NCBI RefSeq assembly: GCF_000005505.3
Contig: NC_016131.3
Span: 21,783,501 to 21,847,500 of the forward strand
DNA length: 64,000 bases
Source: Brachypodium distachyon
Lineage: Eukaryota; Streptophyta; Magnoliopsida; Poales; Poaceae
Direction: 5' to 3'
The position numbers were made by a program, and so were the translations under genes. The notes beneath the pieces are model-generated. The model did not search any database. It had not been told where the DNA came from and saw only the letters and a program-made list of their open reading frames with translations. Within the stretch, counting starts at the first letter, position 1. Each line of letters opens with the position of its first letter. Positions 1 through 10,146 of the stretch are shown piece by piece.

Positions 1-840
1 AACGGCAACGATGGTGCAAAGCACAAACCACCAATGGTCGAAGATGAACAGGAAAATCTCCCAACAGAAGCACAACGAGGAACACTGAAAAAGAAAGAAA
101 GCAAAATTAAAGAAAAAACCGAAGGGCCTTGGTCCCCGCTAACATCCAAAGTTGCGGGACATTGAGGATGGCTCTACGACCAACCAGACCTATGGCGACG
201 CTGCATCAAAGACGCAAGCATTTTAAAGCTTCCAAAGGGGTCATAAAGTCAAAATGATCAGAGGAATGACCCCTTTAACCTTGTTGCCTATGCACTCGGT
301 AGCAGTGAGCAGCCACGATGTGAAGTCCTCACCAGCCACAGGTATGAATCGTATGATCACTTGCAAGCTGAACTCTTCTAAAACCTTATACGAAACGTAG
401 GAGAAGGAGAACCCTGTGAGAACCTCGGTCACACAGGGGCAAGCAATACAACACCGATTTGCGACCGCCAGCCAATTGAAGATCTTGCATTGCAGATGAG
501 CCCAGCAATCCCAGGTCTTGCACCAAAGGATGGATTTGATCAAGCCCTCGAATAAGTCATTATAGGTGGTTTTGGGTGAGAACTGACCAAATTTGGTCCA
601 TTTCCACAAAACTTGATCTTCGTGATCAGGGAGGAGAGCCGCTTGCATGCCTAAGATGCTCATCAAGGTACCAATATTCCAAAATCCCATGAATGTTCAG
701 CGTGCAGGAGATGTCATGGACCCAGCCACCATTGACCAGACCATTGTCTTGGGGAGGTGACCGCCCTTAGGAGCGAGCTCCTGGATGGACTGCAGATGCA
801 TTAGAAGCCAGAAACACAGAGACTAATTACTGAAGCCAAC
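1..840 (-). mobile_element. LINE (non-LTR retrotransposon) remnant, zf-RVT region
   Basis: Reading the minus strand, the longest open piece (241-690) has the layout of the zinc-binding region that follows reverse transcriptase in plant LINEs: a VLWKWTKFGQFS stretch, then W-x-H-LQCKIFNWLAVANRCC, which matches the usual 'apl-KCK-F-WLa--NR' pattern. The similarity continues on both sides in shifted frames: an upstream NGGWVHDIS-like piece near 690-800 and a downstream WxLWKxRN-like piece near 190-240. It is therefore a decayed 3' part of ORF2 with frameshifts and stops. No endonuclease or RT catalytic motif is present. The left limit is the window edge. Assignment to the family is firm; the exact boundaries are not. 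Confidence 0.6.
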
Positions 841-3492
841 CTGATTTAGCACATTTATTTGGAGATGCATCAAAAAGCCAGTGTTACTCTTTTAGGTACA
901 TATGACTGAAACAATATGGGAAGATCAGCAAAGAAACGCTAATTGATGATTCGTTTCATAATTAAAAAAATAGGCTATGCAGATTGCATAGTAAACAGGT
1001 AACAAAACTGTAATTTTTTTGTGGAAATATGAATGTATAGATACTAGATAGCAACATAATTTTAGTCTCTTACGGAACTATAGTTAGTGAATTTTAGATC
1101 TTTCTAAAGGAATTACTACCAGGATTAGAACCGAGATAATAAAAGAGCATCCAAGAATAAAAAAATAAAATAAAAATCAATATATTGGAAAGTCACATGT
1201 GGTTAGCCTAAGTTCAACCGGAAAGCCTGACCATTAACAAATAAAATCATTGTGCTAAGAACGTGAAGTGTTTATGGGGAAAATGATCATTTTAATGCCA
1301 CGATCTTCATAGAAAGAAAATATTCATGTTGAAACAATAATGCAGAACTAAACATTAGGAATATCGAGTCACTAAGCAAGTCTTTAGGTAAATGAACACC
1401 ATGGCCTGCAATAATGGTAGCAGACATGTAATTCCATGGAATATCTTGCTAAAATCGTAAACCTACATTCTCAAAAAAGAAATACTGAATCTGACAATGT
1501 CAGTTGCAGACTATTAAAACAAAATAAAAGATAACGGCTGCTGCCTGCTCGAATTCAATCTACAGAAGATGTGAAGACCAATCTGCAGAAAATGGAGCAT
1601 TGACCTATAAGGTCGTAGCACAGGAACAGCAATGACACAGACAAAAAAATGGAGCATCCACCTATCCTCAGGTTCAATGATATGTTAGTTTCAAGTGCAA
1701 AACACAAACTCTCATAGATAAGTAAGATACTAAAACGCTGTACTTGTTGAAGGAAAAAACCAAATTTGTGGATGGCTGGGACGTCCATGACTAAGGTCAC
1801 TTGAGTAGTTATCTGGTTGCATCATCTGTCGGTCTCAAGTGAATCCAGTGTTCCAGTCTGTATAATCACCAATAATATGAAGTATTGCGTGTGTCTACCT
1901 TCACAAATAACATGAGAATCATCGTAGACTAATTATTAGCTTGCTTCTTCATCAACATGGAGACAGTCTATTGCCTGAAATACATAATTGAGGAAAAAAC
2001 AATCATATATACCTTACATTCCCAGTTAGCTTGTGTACACAGGTCTGGCTATCGTTTACTGATACTATTTTACAGTGAAATAGAATGTCCTGTCCATTAC
2101 ATGAAAACATAAGATGCATAGACCCTAGTTGTTATATGCTTGTAACCTACATTATCAATAATATAGTTAACCACTCAAAACCTATACCAGAGCACACTCC
2201 TGCCAGTCTGCAAAACCTCCGTTACTGATACTATTTGGTCGCTGAGAACAGAAGAGGAGTGCCCAACGTTGCCATAAAGAAGCAAGATAACAAATTGGAG
2301 TTCAAAAGAAGATAACATGCAGTCCAAGAATAAATAAATAGCATCACAAAAATGTAATAGGGGAAGAAGTAAGAAATCTAATAAAAAGAAGCAACATCAT
2401 TCATCTGAAACAGCAACGTGGAAAAATATGATAAACCTGATGGCACAGATCTAATATAGACAAACAAAAGAGCATGGAAACATTAACTTGTATACCGACC
2501 TACAGATACAAAAGGAAACCTTTAGCACATTGCAGAACAATATGACTCGTGGACACATCGCAAATCGAGCAGACTAGCATTTTTGAAAGTATCACCACAG
2601 AAAAATAGCCTGTTGAAATCATATACCAGGCTAATGTATGGACAGATCATCTACAAATTTAAAATATTCAGTAAAACTGATCATGTGCTGCTCCCTTAAA
2701 CCAATTTGCAAGCAACCATACACATACGAAACGCAATATCACCACAGAAAACCACACAAAACATCAGATGTTTTTTAATAGGACCAGGAACACATTAGCA
2801 TGATCTTTTGCTATCACAACTCACATACACATACAGTTCACTGCCAAAATAGTGAGCGGCAGCAAATTAGAGTGAAGATACAAATCTTGGCTATAGAGGG
2901 GCTGGTGCATCCAAATGTAACTACATAAGCACAAATATGTTGGAAATTGGAATTGCCAGAGCCGTTTCTCCGTGGTAGGGAAAATGTGATATAGTTTACC
3001 ATCTGATGCTACCATGTCATCTTGCAATATCTATCAGCTGCAAATATACCTACTCGAATCCAAAAAAGGAAATCAAGACAGTCCATGGATAACAATGCAA
3101 AATAGTAATGGTGTTACGGCTGTCATCATGTATACACTAACACAATAGCGGAAATAAAGAAACCCAGCATGTAATCCAAATCTATCAAGGTAAAACCATG
3201 CAGTTTAATCAAATGGCGGTGAAACCATGAAAGATCTAACTGTAATATCTGAATAAAAATACACCCTTGTTAGTAGCACAAACCATCATAAATAACAGTT
3301 TTCTGCAGAAATAAAGGAAACATCAACATATCCAAAGTTGGTTGCTTATATATTACATAATTCTACCCTGCTGCTACCTATAAGCAGGTCTCTGCTCTGT
3401 ATACCATAGTAAAATTGTTGAGTTTACAATTACATTTGGTTACAACATTTTGCATTGTTCTGGCAGGAAAACTAATCTACACTACAAAATAT
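841..3492. other. AT-rich non-coding stretch
   Basis: No coding region can be supported here. The open frames are short (at most about 80 codons), AT-rich, and lack any motif I recognise. Sequence composition resembles intron or intergenic DNA of a grass. Confidence 0.4.
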
Positions 3493-3494
3493 TA

Positions 3495-3550
3495 CTCCCT
3501 CCGATCCATAATAAGTGTCTGGGATTTAGTACAACACGGATTGGAGGGAG
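3495..3550. mobile_element. Short Stowaway-type MITE
   Basis: A 56-bp unit starts CTCCCTCCGATCC and ends GGATTGGAGGGAG, so its ends are near-perfect inverted repeats. It is flanked by TA on both sides (3493-3494 and 3551-3552), the target duplication of Tc1/mariner-type Stowaway elements. It is much shorter than usual Stowaways and is probably an internally deleted copy. Confidence 0.75.
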
Positions 3551-3552
3551 TA

Positions 3553-4572
3553 ATATTTTTCAAGTCATATAATACTGGTTGTTATGCCATCTTTGTATAT
3601 ATGTTCAACACACCTTTCTCTTAAATGCAACCGCCTGGAAGGACTGCTAATTGAGGCAAAGGGTAATTAGGCTGAAGCTGAAAGAGCTTATGCTCTTATC
3701 CTGGAAACAACACGTTTGCTCAGGCATCTTAATTTTGTGCTCCTGGTGATGATTCTTTTTTTTTATGCCAGTGCATATGTCAAGTCCCATCTCCATGAGG
3801 CAAGGAAGATTTTATGCACAGAAAAAATTATACACTTGACCAAGAGATTATTCCAATTACTTCCCTAATGTAGTCTGTTTGCATTGTTCCTTTCCAAACC
3901 TTCCGGCTTGCAGAGATATTGCCATGGAAAATGCATAGGTTAAATATAACCACCATAGTTAAATTGAACTAAGGCATCATGAAAAGATCTTTTCAGAGAA
4001 TCAATATGAGAGAACTGAACAACTATATTAGCAGAAGGGTGGTGTCTTCAATGTTTAGTATCATGTGTGCATATCAATTTCAGGGTCAACACTGATCGCA
4101 GAAAGACAGAAACACCATTCCTTATAGAGACTTCCTTCAAGATTTCTTAAAATCACCGCACTGCATGATGATAAATGAGGAAGGGAAAACATTCGGATGC
4201 CTTAGTAAGCTTGACATGAAAACAAAATATCATTTCAAAGTACATACTTCCAGCTATGTATTCCTGATTTAATCATAAATTAATAAATTGCGGGAGATAT
4301 CGTAGATGTGCGACTGAACTAAATACATACCAAACATTTGAGCTTTACATCATGCTAGCAAGGCTGGACTGCTGGAGCTGTGGAGCATCCATATCTCACC
4401 AAAAACTTCGCAGATTGCAATGATATAAATTATGCTTTAAATGAAATGTCAAATCCACACAAAGCTCCCTCAACTGAACATGCCACATAAGTAATCAGTA
4501 TTTCCTCGCTCACGCAATTTTACCTTACAAACATACATCTGTGGCCCAGAACGAAGTTCTTGCCCAAAAGCA
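3553..4572. other. Non-coding stretch
   Basis: AT-rich sequence between the small MITE and the open stretch at 4598. I see no gene or repeat with clear ends. Confidence 0.35.
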
Positions 4573-4597
4573 CTAACAGATACACAGGTAGACTGAT

Positions 4598-4852
4598 TTG
4601 GGACATTTGTTCGAAGAAGCAGAAAAACAGTTACAGAATTCTAAACTTTTAAACTTAGCCAATCGAGCTAAGAAGGTGGTGCCGCAGGAAGTACCTAAGG
4701 GAGACCTTGCAGTCAATTTGTATCCACGAGAGCACCTCCTCGAACTGATGTGGAAGTTGCCAATTACTTCACCCACTATTCGCCCTCCTCATGGTACCAT
4801 GCTCAGCATCCTTCATCTCGGATCTGGATACCATCAGTTACCAATGGCATGA
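4598..4852 (+). other. Unrecognised open stretch, possible exon or gene remnant
   Basis: An 84-codon frame has a protein-like, helix-forming composition (FEEAEKQLQNSKLLNLANRA, then a basic-proline stretch), unlike the random frames around it. I do not recognise a family. It could be an exon fragment or part of an old transposon. The composition ends around residue 70, and no splice site is convincing. It lies about 430 bp upstream of the TFIIB-like gene, on the same strand, with no evident link. Confidence 0.2.
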
Positions 4853-5286
4853 GGCCTTGCATTACATGAAAAGTGAGATGGAGAACTGGGAAGGGACGGG
4901 AGCACCTGTGACGAAAACAAAGACTCCCCTAGCGTCCCAACCACCGAAATCCTTCCTAGCCATGGGGGTAATGCCTCCTTGGTGAGCCGCACCATCTCGC
5001 TGCCGAGCGCCCTAGCCCCCTCGCTCGTTTTCCTCCTCACGCGTGCGCCGCCACCCCTCCCTCCTTCTGGCTCATCTCGCCGCCGAGCGCTACAGCCCCC
5101 GATTCCGCCTTATTCTCCCCCAATGCCCTAGTGGTCCTCCGCCCGTGAACATAACCGAGTCCAACTCCGAAGTTCGAGTCGGGCCCACGACCAACCTACT
5201 CCGCTCGTCGTCCAAATAAGTGCATCGAGCGAGCACAAAACTGAACTCCGGCACCGGAGAAGAGCAGGGACAAAAAAATAGCAGCC

Positions 5287-5960
5287 ATGTACGACGTGGC
5301 GAACGGCCTGCGCTACTGCAAGGGCTGCCGCCGCGTAACCACGGTTACGGTCGACCCCGCCTCCGGCGACACCGTCTGCACCGAGTGCTCGCTCGTCCTG
5401 AACGAGCGCTACGTCGAGGAATCCACCGAGTGGCGCAGCTTCCTCAACCACGGGGCACCCTCCGACGAGTCCCGCAGCCGCGTCGGCGACCCCGCCGACC
5501 ATTTCTTCACCAACCTTCAGTTCGGCAACGCCGTCGCTGGCCCAGCCCCGGGCAACGCGCAGACCAACAAGGCTTTACCGAGGATGAGAGGCAGTAGCGC
5601 TGGTGGTTCGGGCGTCGCCATGCCGAAGACGCGGGGCGCGGCAGAAATGTACGACGTGGCGCACAGCTTGCACTACTGCAAGGGCTGCCGCCGCGTGACC
5701 GCGATTACGGTCGACCCCTCCTCCGGCGACACCGTCTGCACCGAGTGCTCGTTGGTCCTGAACGAGCGCTACGTCGACGAGTCCTTCGAGTGGCGCACCT
5801 TCCTCAACCACGGGGCACCCGCGGACGAGTCCCGCAGACGCGTCGGCGACCCCATCGCCGGCCCAGCCCCGGGCGACGCGCAGACCAACACGGCGTTACC
5901 GAGGAAGAGAGGCGGTGGCGCTGGTGGTTCCTGCGTCGCCAAGCCGAAGACGCGGGGCGC
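5287..5960 (+). repeat. Tandem in-frame duplication of the zinc-ribbon coding segment
   Basis: The segment 5287-5646 (360 bp, starting ATGTACGACGTGGC) is repeated from 5647 (again ATGTACGACGTGGC), ending near the shared PKTRGAA coding stretch around 5960. The second copy lacks about 13 codons (the DHFFTNLQFGNA stretch of copy 1). Nucleotide identity is high but not complete, so the duplication is not brand new, and both copies keep all four cysteines. Confidence 0.85.
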
Positions 5961-6646
5961 GGCAGCAACGGCGGCCCTGGATAGGGCGCTCGCCGACGCG
6001 TTCCATGCCATGGACGGCATGGCCGAGCGGCTTGGGCTCGCGACGACCGTCAAGGACCGCGCCAAGGACGTGCTGAGGAAGCTGGAGGTCGCCAAGGTGT
6101 TTCGCAAGGGGGGCAAGTGCCGGAACCGCCAGGCGCTCTACGCGGCCTGCCTCCTCATGGCGTGCCGCGGCGAGGGCACGCAGCTGACGTTCAAGGAGCT
6201 GGCGTCCGTGACGGGGGACAGCGCCACGGCGGGGATCAAGGACACCGGCAGGCTCGTCATGCTCATCAGGAACCACCTCGGGGATCAGGAAGGATCAGGA
6301 TGCGGGGGGGGGGGGGGGGGGGGGGGGGGGGATGCAGGCAGCGGCGCTGGAGATGGGCGCCGTGGTGCGGGCCGGCGACTACCTGCACCGCTTCGGCTCG
6401 CTGCTCGGGATGGGGCAAGAGGAGCTGCACGCGGCGCAGCAGGCGGCGCGGAGGCTGGAGAAGGACCTGGACGTGAGGCGCAACCCTGGCTCCATCGCGG
6501 CGGCCGTCATCTACATGGCGGTGGAGCGCGCCAACGCCGGGAAATCCATCCGGGACGTGTCCACGGCCACCGGCGTCGGTGAGGTGACCATCAGAGACGT
6601 GTACAACAAGGACCTCAGCCCACACGCCGACCTGCTATTCGGTTAG
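5287..6646 (+). CDS. TFIIB-like transcription factor with two zinc ribbons, frame broken at a G28 tract
   Basis: The protein resembles general transcription factor IIB, which bridges TBP at the promoter and RNA polymerase II in the nucleus. Residues 1-50 form a TFIIB zinc ribbon (C11, C14, C31, C34, followed by LVLNERYVEES and an EWRSF that matches the conserved EWRTF). Residues 121-170 are a second, near-identical ribbon (C131, C134, C151, C154). A first cyclin-like repeat follows at about 231-335. The second cyclin repeat (DYLHRF...SIAAAVIYMA...EVTIRDVYNKDL) is in another frame, 6332-6646. The switch occurs in a run of 28 G (6304-6331); 27 or 30 G would give one continuous frame of about 450 codons. 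The C-terminus lacks the last residues of canonical TFIIB. The start is the first ATG, in context GCAGCCATGT. There is no intron, whereas canonical plant TFIIB genes are split, so a retrocopy origin is possible. Whether it is a functional paralogue or a pseudogene is open. Confidence 0.75.
6304..6331 (+). repeat. Homopolymer of 28 G
   Basis: An uninterrupted G run lies between the two cyclin repeats of the TFIIB-like gene. It shifts the reading frame by one base. Such a tract is prone to slippage, to G-quadruplex formation and to sequencing or assembly error, so its length here should not be trusted. Confidence 0.9.
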
Positions 6647-8876
6647 TTACTTATGCCGCGCGCAGGCCTTGGTTCAAAGCAGGTCGAGCTTGGAGCCTTG
6701 GGCCCTTGGGGACAATGGAACAGACATTTGCTCCATATATTTTCCGTATTAATTCATCCTTGGCATGTGATTTGACATGTACGAATTCAGTTTTTTCTTC
6801 TCTTTTTTTACAACCTGTAAGTACTCAACTACTCATGACTCATGAATGATCAAGATGAATATGATTGTCTTGGCACTTGGCTATATATATTCTCGAAAAT
6901 ATTTGATCAACTTAACACCAGATAAGCAGAGCATAGGGGTTATAACTTTCATTTTGCTCTGTGGGTATAAGTGGATCGACAGCTGTTGCATAGATCATGT
7001 TTGGTGAGATTGCTCAGTTTATCATAGTTTTGCCACTGAGATGACGATAGATAAGCAGTTTCTTGTGCCACTACATCATGTAATCTAGCAGTGTTGCCAT
7101 CTTTGGGAAATGTAGGCGGAGTACTTTTAACCCGCTTGTGCAATTGGCTTGGTCCGGTTGTTATTGACTGTTATCTGCATATATTTTCTGCCTGCAGTTT
7201 TTAAATGTCCACCATCATTTCATTTGTACTGTACCTGTTAATGTACACAATATCATTAATATACACACGATCTAAGAGTAAGAAGCAAAAATGATCTCCT
7301 GGGCAACCAATGTATGACTGCTTGAATTAAATCTATGTGAAATGCTATGTTACCTTAGTTTCAGACAGACACCTAAGCTTAGAAATATAGAATCCTACCT
7401 CATGGCATATTTTTGTAACCAAAATGAGTTAATATTTTTATTTTAAACATGTCTTCATATTCTGGCTGTTTAACAATACAGTTTTTAGCCCTTCCCTAAT
7501 CGCTTGCTTATGATACCATATTTATAATTTTATGATGCTAAAGTATATCTATTGAGATTGTTGCAGTTTGGTGTAAAGATTTTCATCCTATTATCAAATC
7601 GAGAGATACATGCTACTCCCATTTGAACTAAAACAACAAGAATTATGGGACGGAGGGGGTACATTGTTAATTAGGATTTCAAATGGTTTCATGTGAGCAA
7701 TGTTGCTGAAGTTTTATCTTTCCAAGTTCAAAACAGATGCTTGAAAATTATGTTTATCCTGTGCTACATAACAGTGTTTTATTCTCTTCTTTCTTTTGTG
7801 TTTCTTTCTTTTCTTTTTATGTCAGTACACAGTAATGGAAATCATTTTAGTATAAGATTTGTTTCCCTTGTGTGTTTCCCCTTGGAGCATAGGGCCATGA
7901 GGGCACCTGCTGCTATTTTCTGTTGTACACATGTAATAGCCTTACTGTTTGTTTCTTGGCTAGCTTTGGCAAAATTAGTAAAGATGGGCTATGCATGTAA
8001 CACATGCTTTGGATGCTGCTAGGTCAAACCTAATTAGTTATAGTTGCTGAATATACTGTTGGAAAATTTGCTTTGGATGCTGCTAGGTCAAATGTTGTAT
8101 ATTATTTCGCAAAATTTACTTAGCGAATTGGTAAGTTCTGATTTTTTTCTTTCCAGGTCAGCAAGCGACAGACTCCGAAAGGTTTGAACCCGTCAAGAAG
8201 TAAAGATGTCAAAGGTGTTGTTTCCTTTCCATGCTATAACTTCCTCTTATATTCTAAGATCCCCTTAGCTCTTTTTGTCTGTTTTCTGGAACTTCTAATT
8301 TGTGGATGATTAAACTTTATATAATCAAATTTCTACTATTTATCTGGAAAGTAAAAGTTGGACAACCAAAAATAATTTGCTGACCGGATGATGATACATG
8401 TTTCTTATTGTTAGAGACAGAACGGTAAGCCTAAAATACATTTACTGTCTGAAATGCAAGTTAGCAAATACTATCATAATGGGGTTATCTTTATCCATTA
8501 TGTTGTTCTTTTAGCCTTGTTATAAACTTGTAAACTGCCTGTACAAATGCCTATTAGGGAGTGAGTAGAACAACTGGTAACTTACAGGTAGATCCTATGG
8601 AACTGTCCTTGTATTAATTCAAATTGTGTGTGTACTGCACATGGTTTTAAATCCAATAACTATGACAAACAGATTGATGGTTATGCATTTACTTTAGGAC
8701 TCTAGTTGAAGGTTTCAGGATTTCTTTTTGTGAAGATTGCATATTCAGTCTCATCTTATAGTTTATTGGTTGCTGTAAAAGTAAAACACATGGGCTTAAT
8801 TTCTGATTTCCTTTTTCCATTTTCTTTTCAACTAAGAAAGGCCATAAAAGGAAAAACTCTCGGAATGACCAATACC
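6647..8876 (+). other. Downstream region of the TFIIB-like gene with possible small exons
   Basis: Mostly AT-rich, intron-like DNA. Two short segments have splice-like borders and a basic, coding-like content. 8157-8214 lies after TTTCTTTCCAG and before GTGTTG, and reads VSKRQTPKGLNPSRSKDVK. 8841-8892 lies after AAGAAAG and before GTTTCT, and reads HKRKNSRNDQYQYSNR. The phases are compatible with joining the two. They may be 3' exons of a host gene that element 1 interrupted. Their relation to the TFIIB-like gene is not shown, because the phase from 6645 does not fit. A 23-bp direct repeat (GCTTTGGATGCTGCTAGGTC...) occurs at 8006 and 8070. Confidence 0.3.
7616..7659. mobile_element. Stowaway-type MITE remnant
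   Basis: The stretch between TA at 7614-7615 and TA at 7660-7661 starts CTCCCATTTG and ends GGGACGGAGGGGG, the typical Stowaway end. The left end is degenerate and most of the interior is missing. Confidence 0.5.
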
Positions 8877-9148
8877 AGTATAGCAACCGCTGGTTTCTAC
8901 AGATGCAGATAAGTCCAATCTGCGCTGAGTTTTAGATTAATCAATTTATTTCCTGACCTTATTTCCAAAGACTATATGTTACATTGCCTGCATAATTTTT
9001 GTTTGCACTTGATAGTCGTGTATGTGAGTAGAGAATATACTGCAGTACAGAGAACTGCCACTGCCTCTTATTCCATGGTCATTACAAAGATTGCTTCATG
9101 CTACATGTTCGATGCTCTTATTCATTGTATTTCAGAAATCTGAATATC
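8877..9148 (+). repeat. Host flank block A, duplicated at 21121-21392
   Basis: These 272 bp directly precede the 5' LTR of gypsy element 1 and recur with a few percent differences at 21121-21392, again directly followed by an LTR start. It is host (intron-like) DNA, ending GAATATC at the LTR junction in both copies. Confidence 0.85.
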
Positions 9149-10038
9149 TGTCGCACCAGTGGCACCCGGGGTACCACCGCTGCATGACGCGTGGGCCACC
9201 TCGCTTGCTTCCGGGGAGGATCGCACCCCGGGTAGCACCCCGCGAGCTGCCCGGCAAGTCACCAACACGGCAGGGCTAGCCGGGCTGCGGGGGTTGCCCT
9301 GGAGGGTAGCAAGAGAAATCCCGCCTGGGCGCTTCCCGGGAAGGTTACTTGCCGGGAAGGTCGCTACCGGGCGCAGTCGCCCGTTACAGGAGCGGGACCG
9401 TGTGGGCAGGACAGCAACGCCACGTGGCCGCTCGGTGGGCTCCCCGTGTGCAGTGTTCGTCAGGACAAGGAGTGAAGCACACTCAAGCATTAAATGCTCC
9501 GGCAGAAAGGGGATTCCCCGTCCAGTCAGCCTACAGTGACTGACCCGGTGTAAATTTTAGGCACGTAGGACCCTAGTTGTAGGGCTACCCATGCTGCATG
9601 CAAGCCAGCGCGGCAGGGCCAAGTTGCCCTGGCTCCATGTTCGCCATTTGTCACCCATGCACCGAGGCACCTGTGGTATCCCCTTCGGTATAAAAGAAGA
9701 ACCCCCGCCAATGGTCAAAGGGTTGGTTGGATGGACTCTCGGTTCACTACTAATTCTAGCCAAGAGTAGCAAGTATCACTTATCCAAGAAGAGAGAGAGC
9801 ACCCGGGGACTCCCCCCGGCAACTTGTAAACCCTTGCTCATTGGTTAATAGCAAACTCCAAAGAAGGACGTAGGGTTTTACCCCTCAGGGTGGCCCGAAC
9901 CAACGGTCTTGTGTTCATCGTGTCCCAACGCTTGACATTGGCCTCGCCGGCGATCGCCGGAGCGATCCCCGTCGCCCACTGCTGAACCTAAAAGGGGGTG
10001 CTCGCGCATCCCCGGTGTCTGAGCCCCGTGCTACGACA
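9149..10038 (+). repeat. 5' LTR of gypsy element 1
   Basis: The LTR starts TGTCGCACCAGTGGCACC and ends GTGCTACGACA, i.e. TG...CA. The start matches the 3' LTR start at 20916 and those of element 2 (38022, 51452); the end matches the element 2 LTR ends GTGCGATGACA and GTGCGACGACA. The 890-bp length is close to the 1014-1019 bp of element 2. Confidence 0.85.
9689..9695 (+). promoter_or_regulatory. TATA box of the gypsy element 1 LTR
   Basis: TATAAAA in the LTR, at the same place as TATAAAA in both LTRs of element 2, with GAGG/GAAGAACCCCCGCC downstream. It is the expected U3 promoter for the genomic RNA. Confidence 0.7.
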
Positions 10039-10062
10039 TCTGTCTCGCCAGGTAGGGGGCGC
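10039..10062 (+). other. Degenerate primer-binding region of element 1
   Basis: Directly after the LTR end comes TCTGTCTCGCCAGGTAGGGG. Element 2 has TCGGGCGCGCCAGGTAGGGG at the same place. The shared CGCCAGGTAGGGGG block marks the primer-binding region. I cannot name the tRNA with certainty, and the first bases are mutated in element 1. Confidence 0.5.
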
Positions 10063-10146
10063 GCGTGGATAGTTTGCCGGAGATCGCCGGCGCCGTCGCC
10101 TGCAGCAGCATCGGCCTCGTCTTCTCCGACAACAGAGCTAGTCGCC

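Noticed and set aside
5128..5811. Minus-strand open frames opposite the TFIIB-like gene
   Set aside because: They are GC-driven shadows of the duplicated zinc-ribbon coding sequence and carry no motif.
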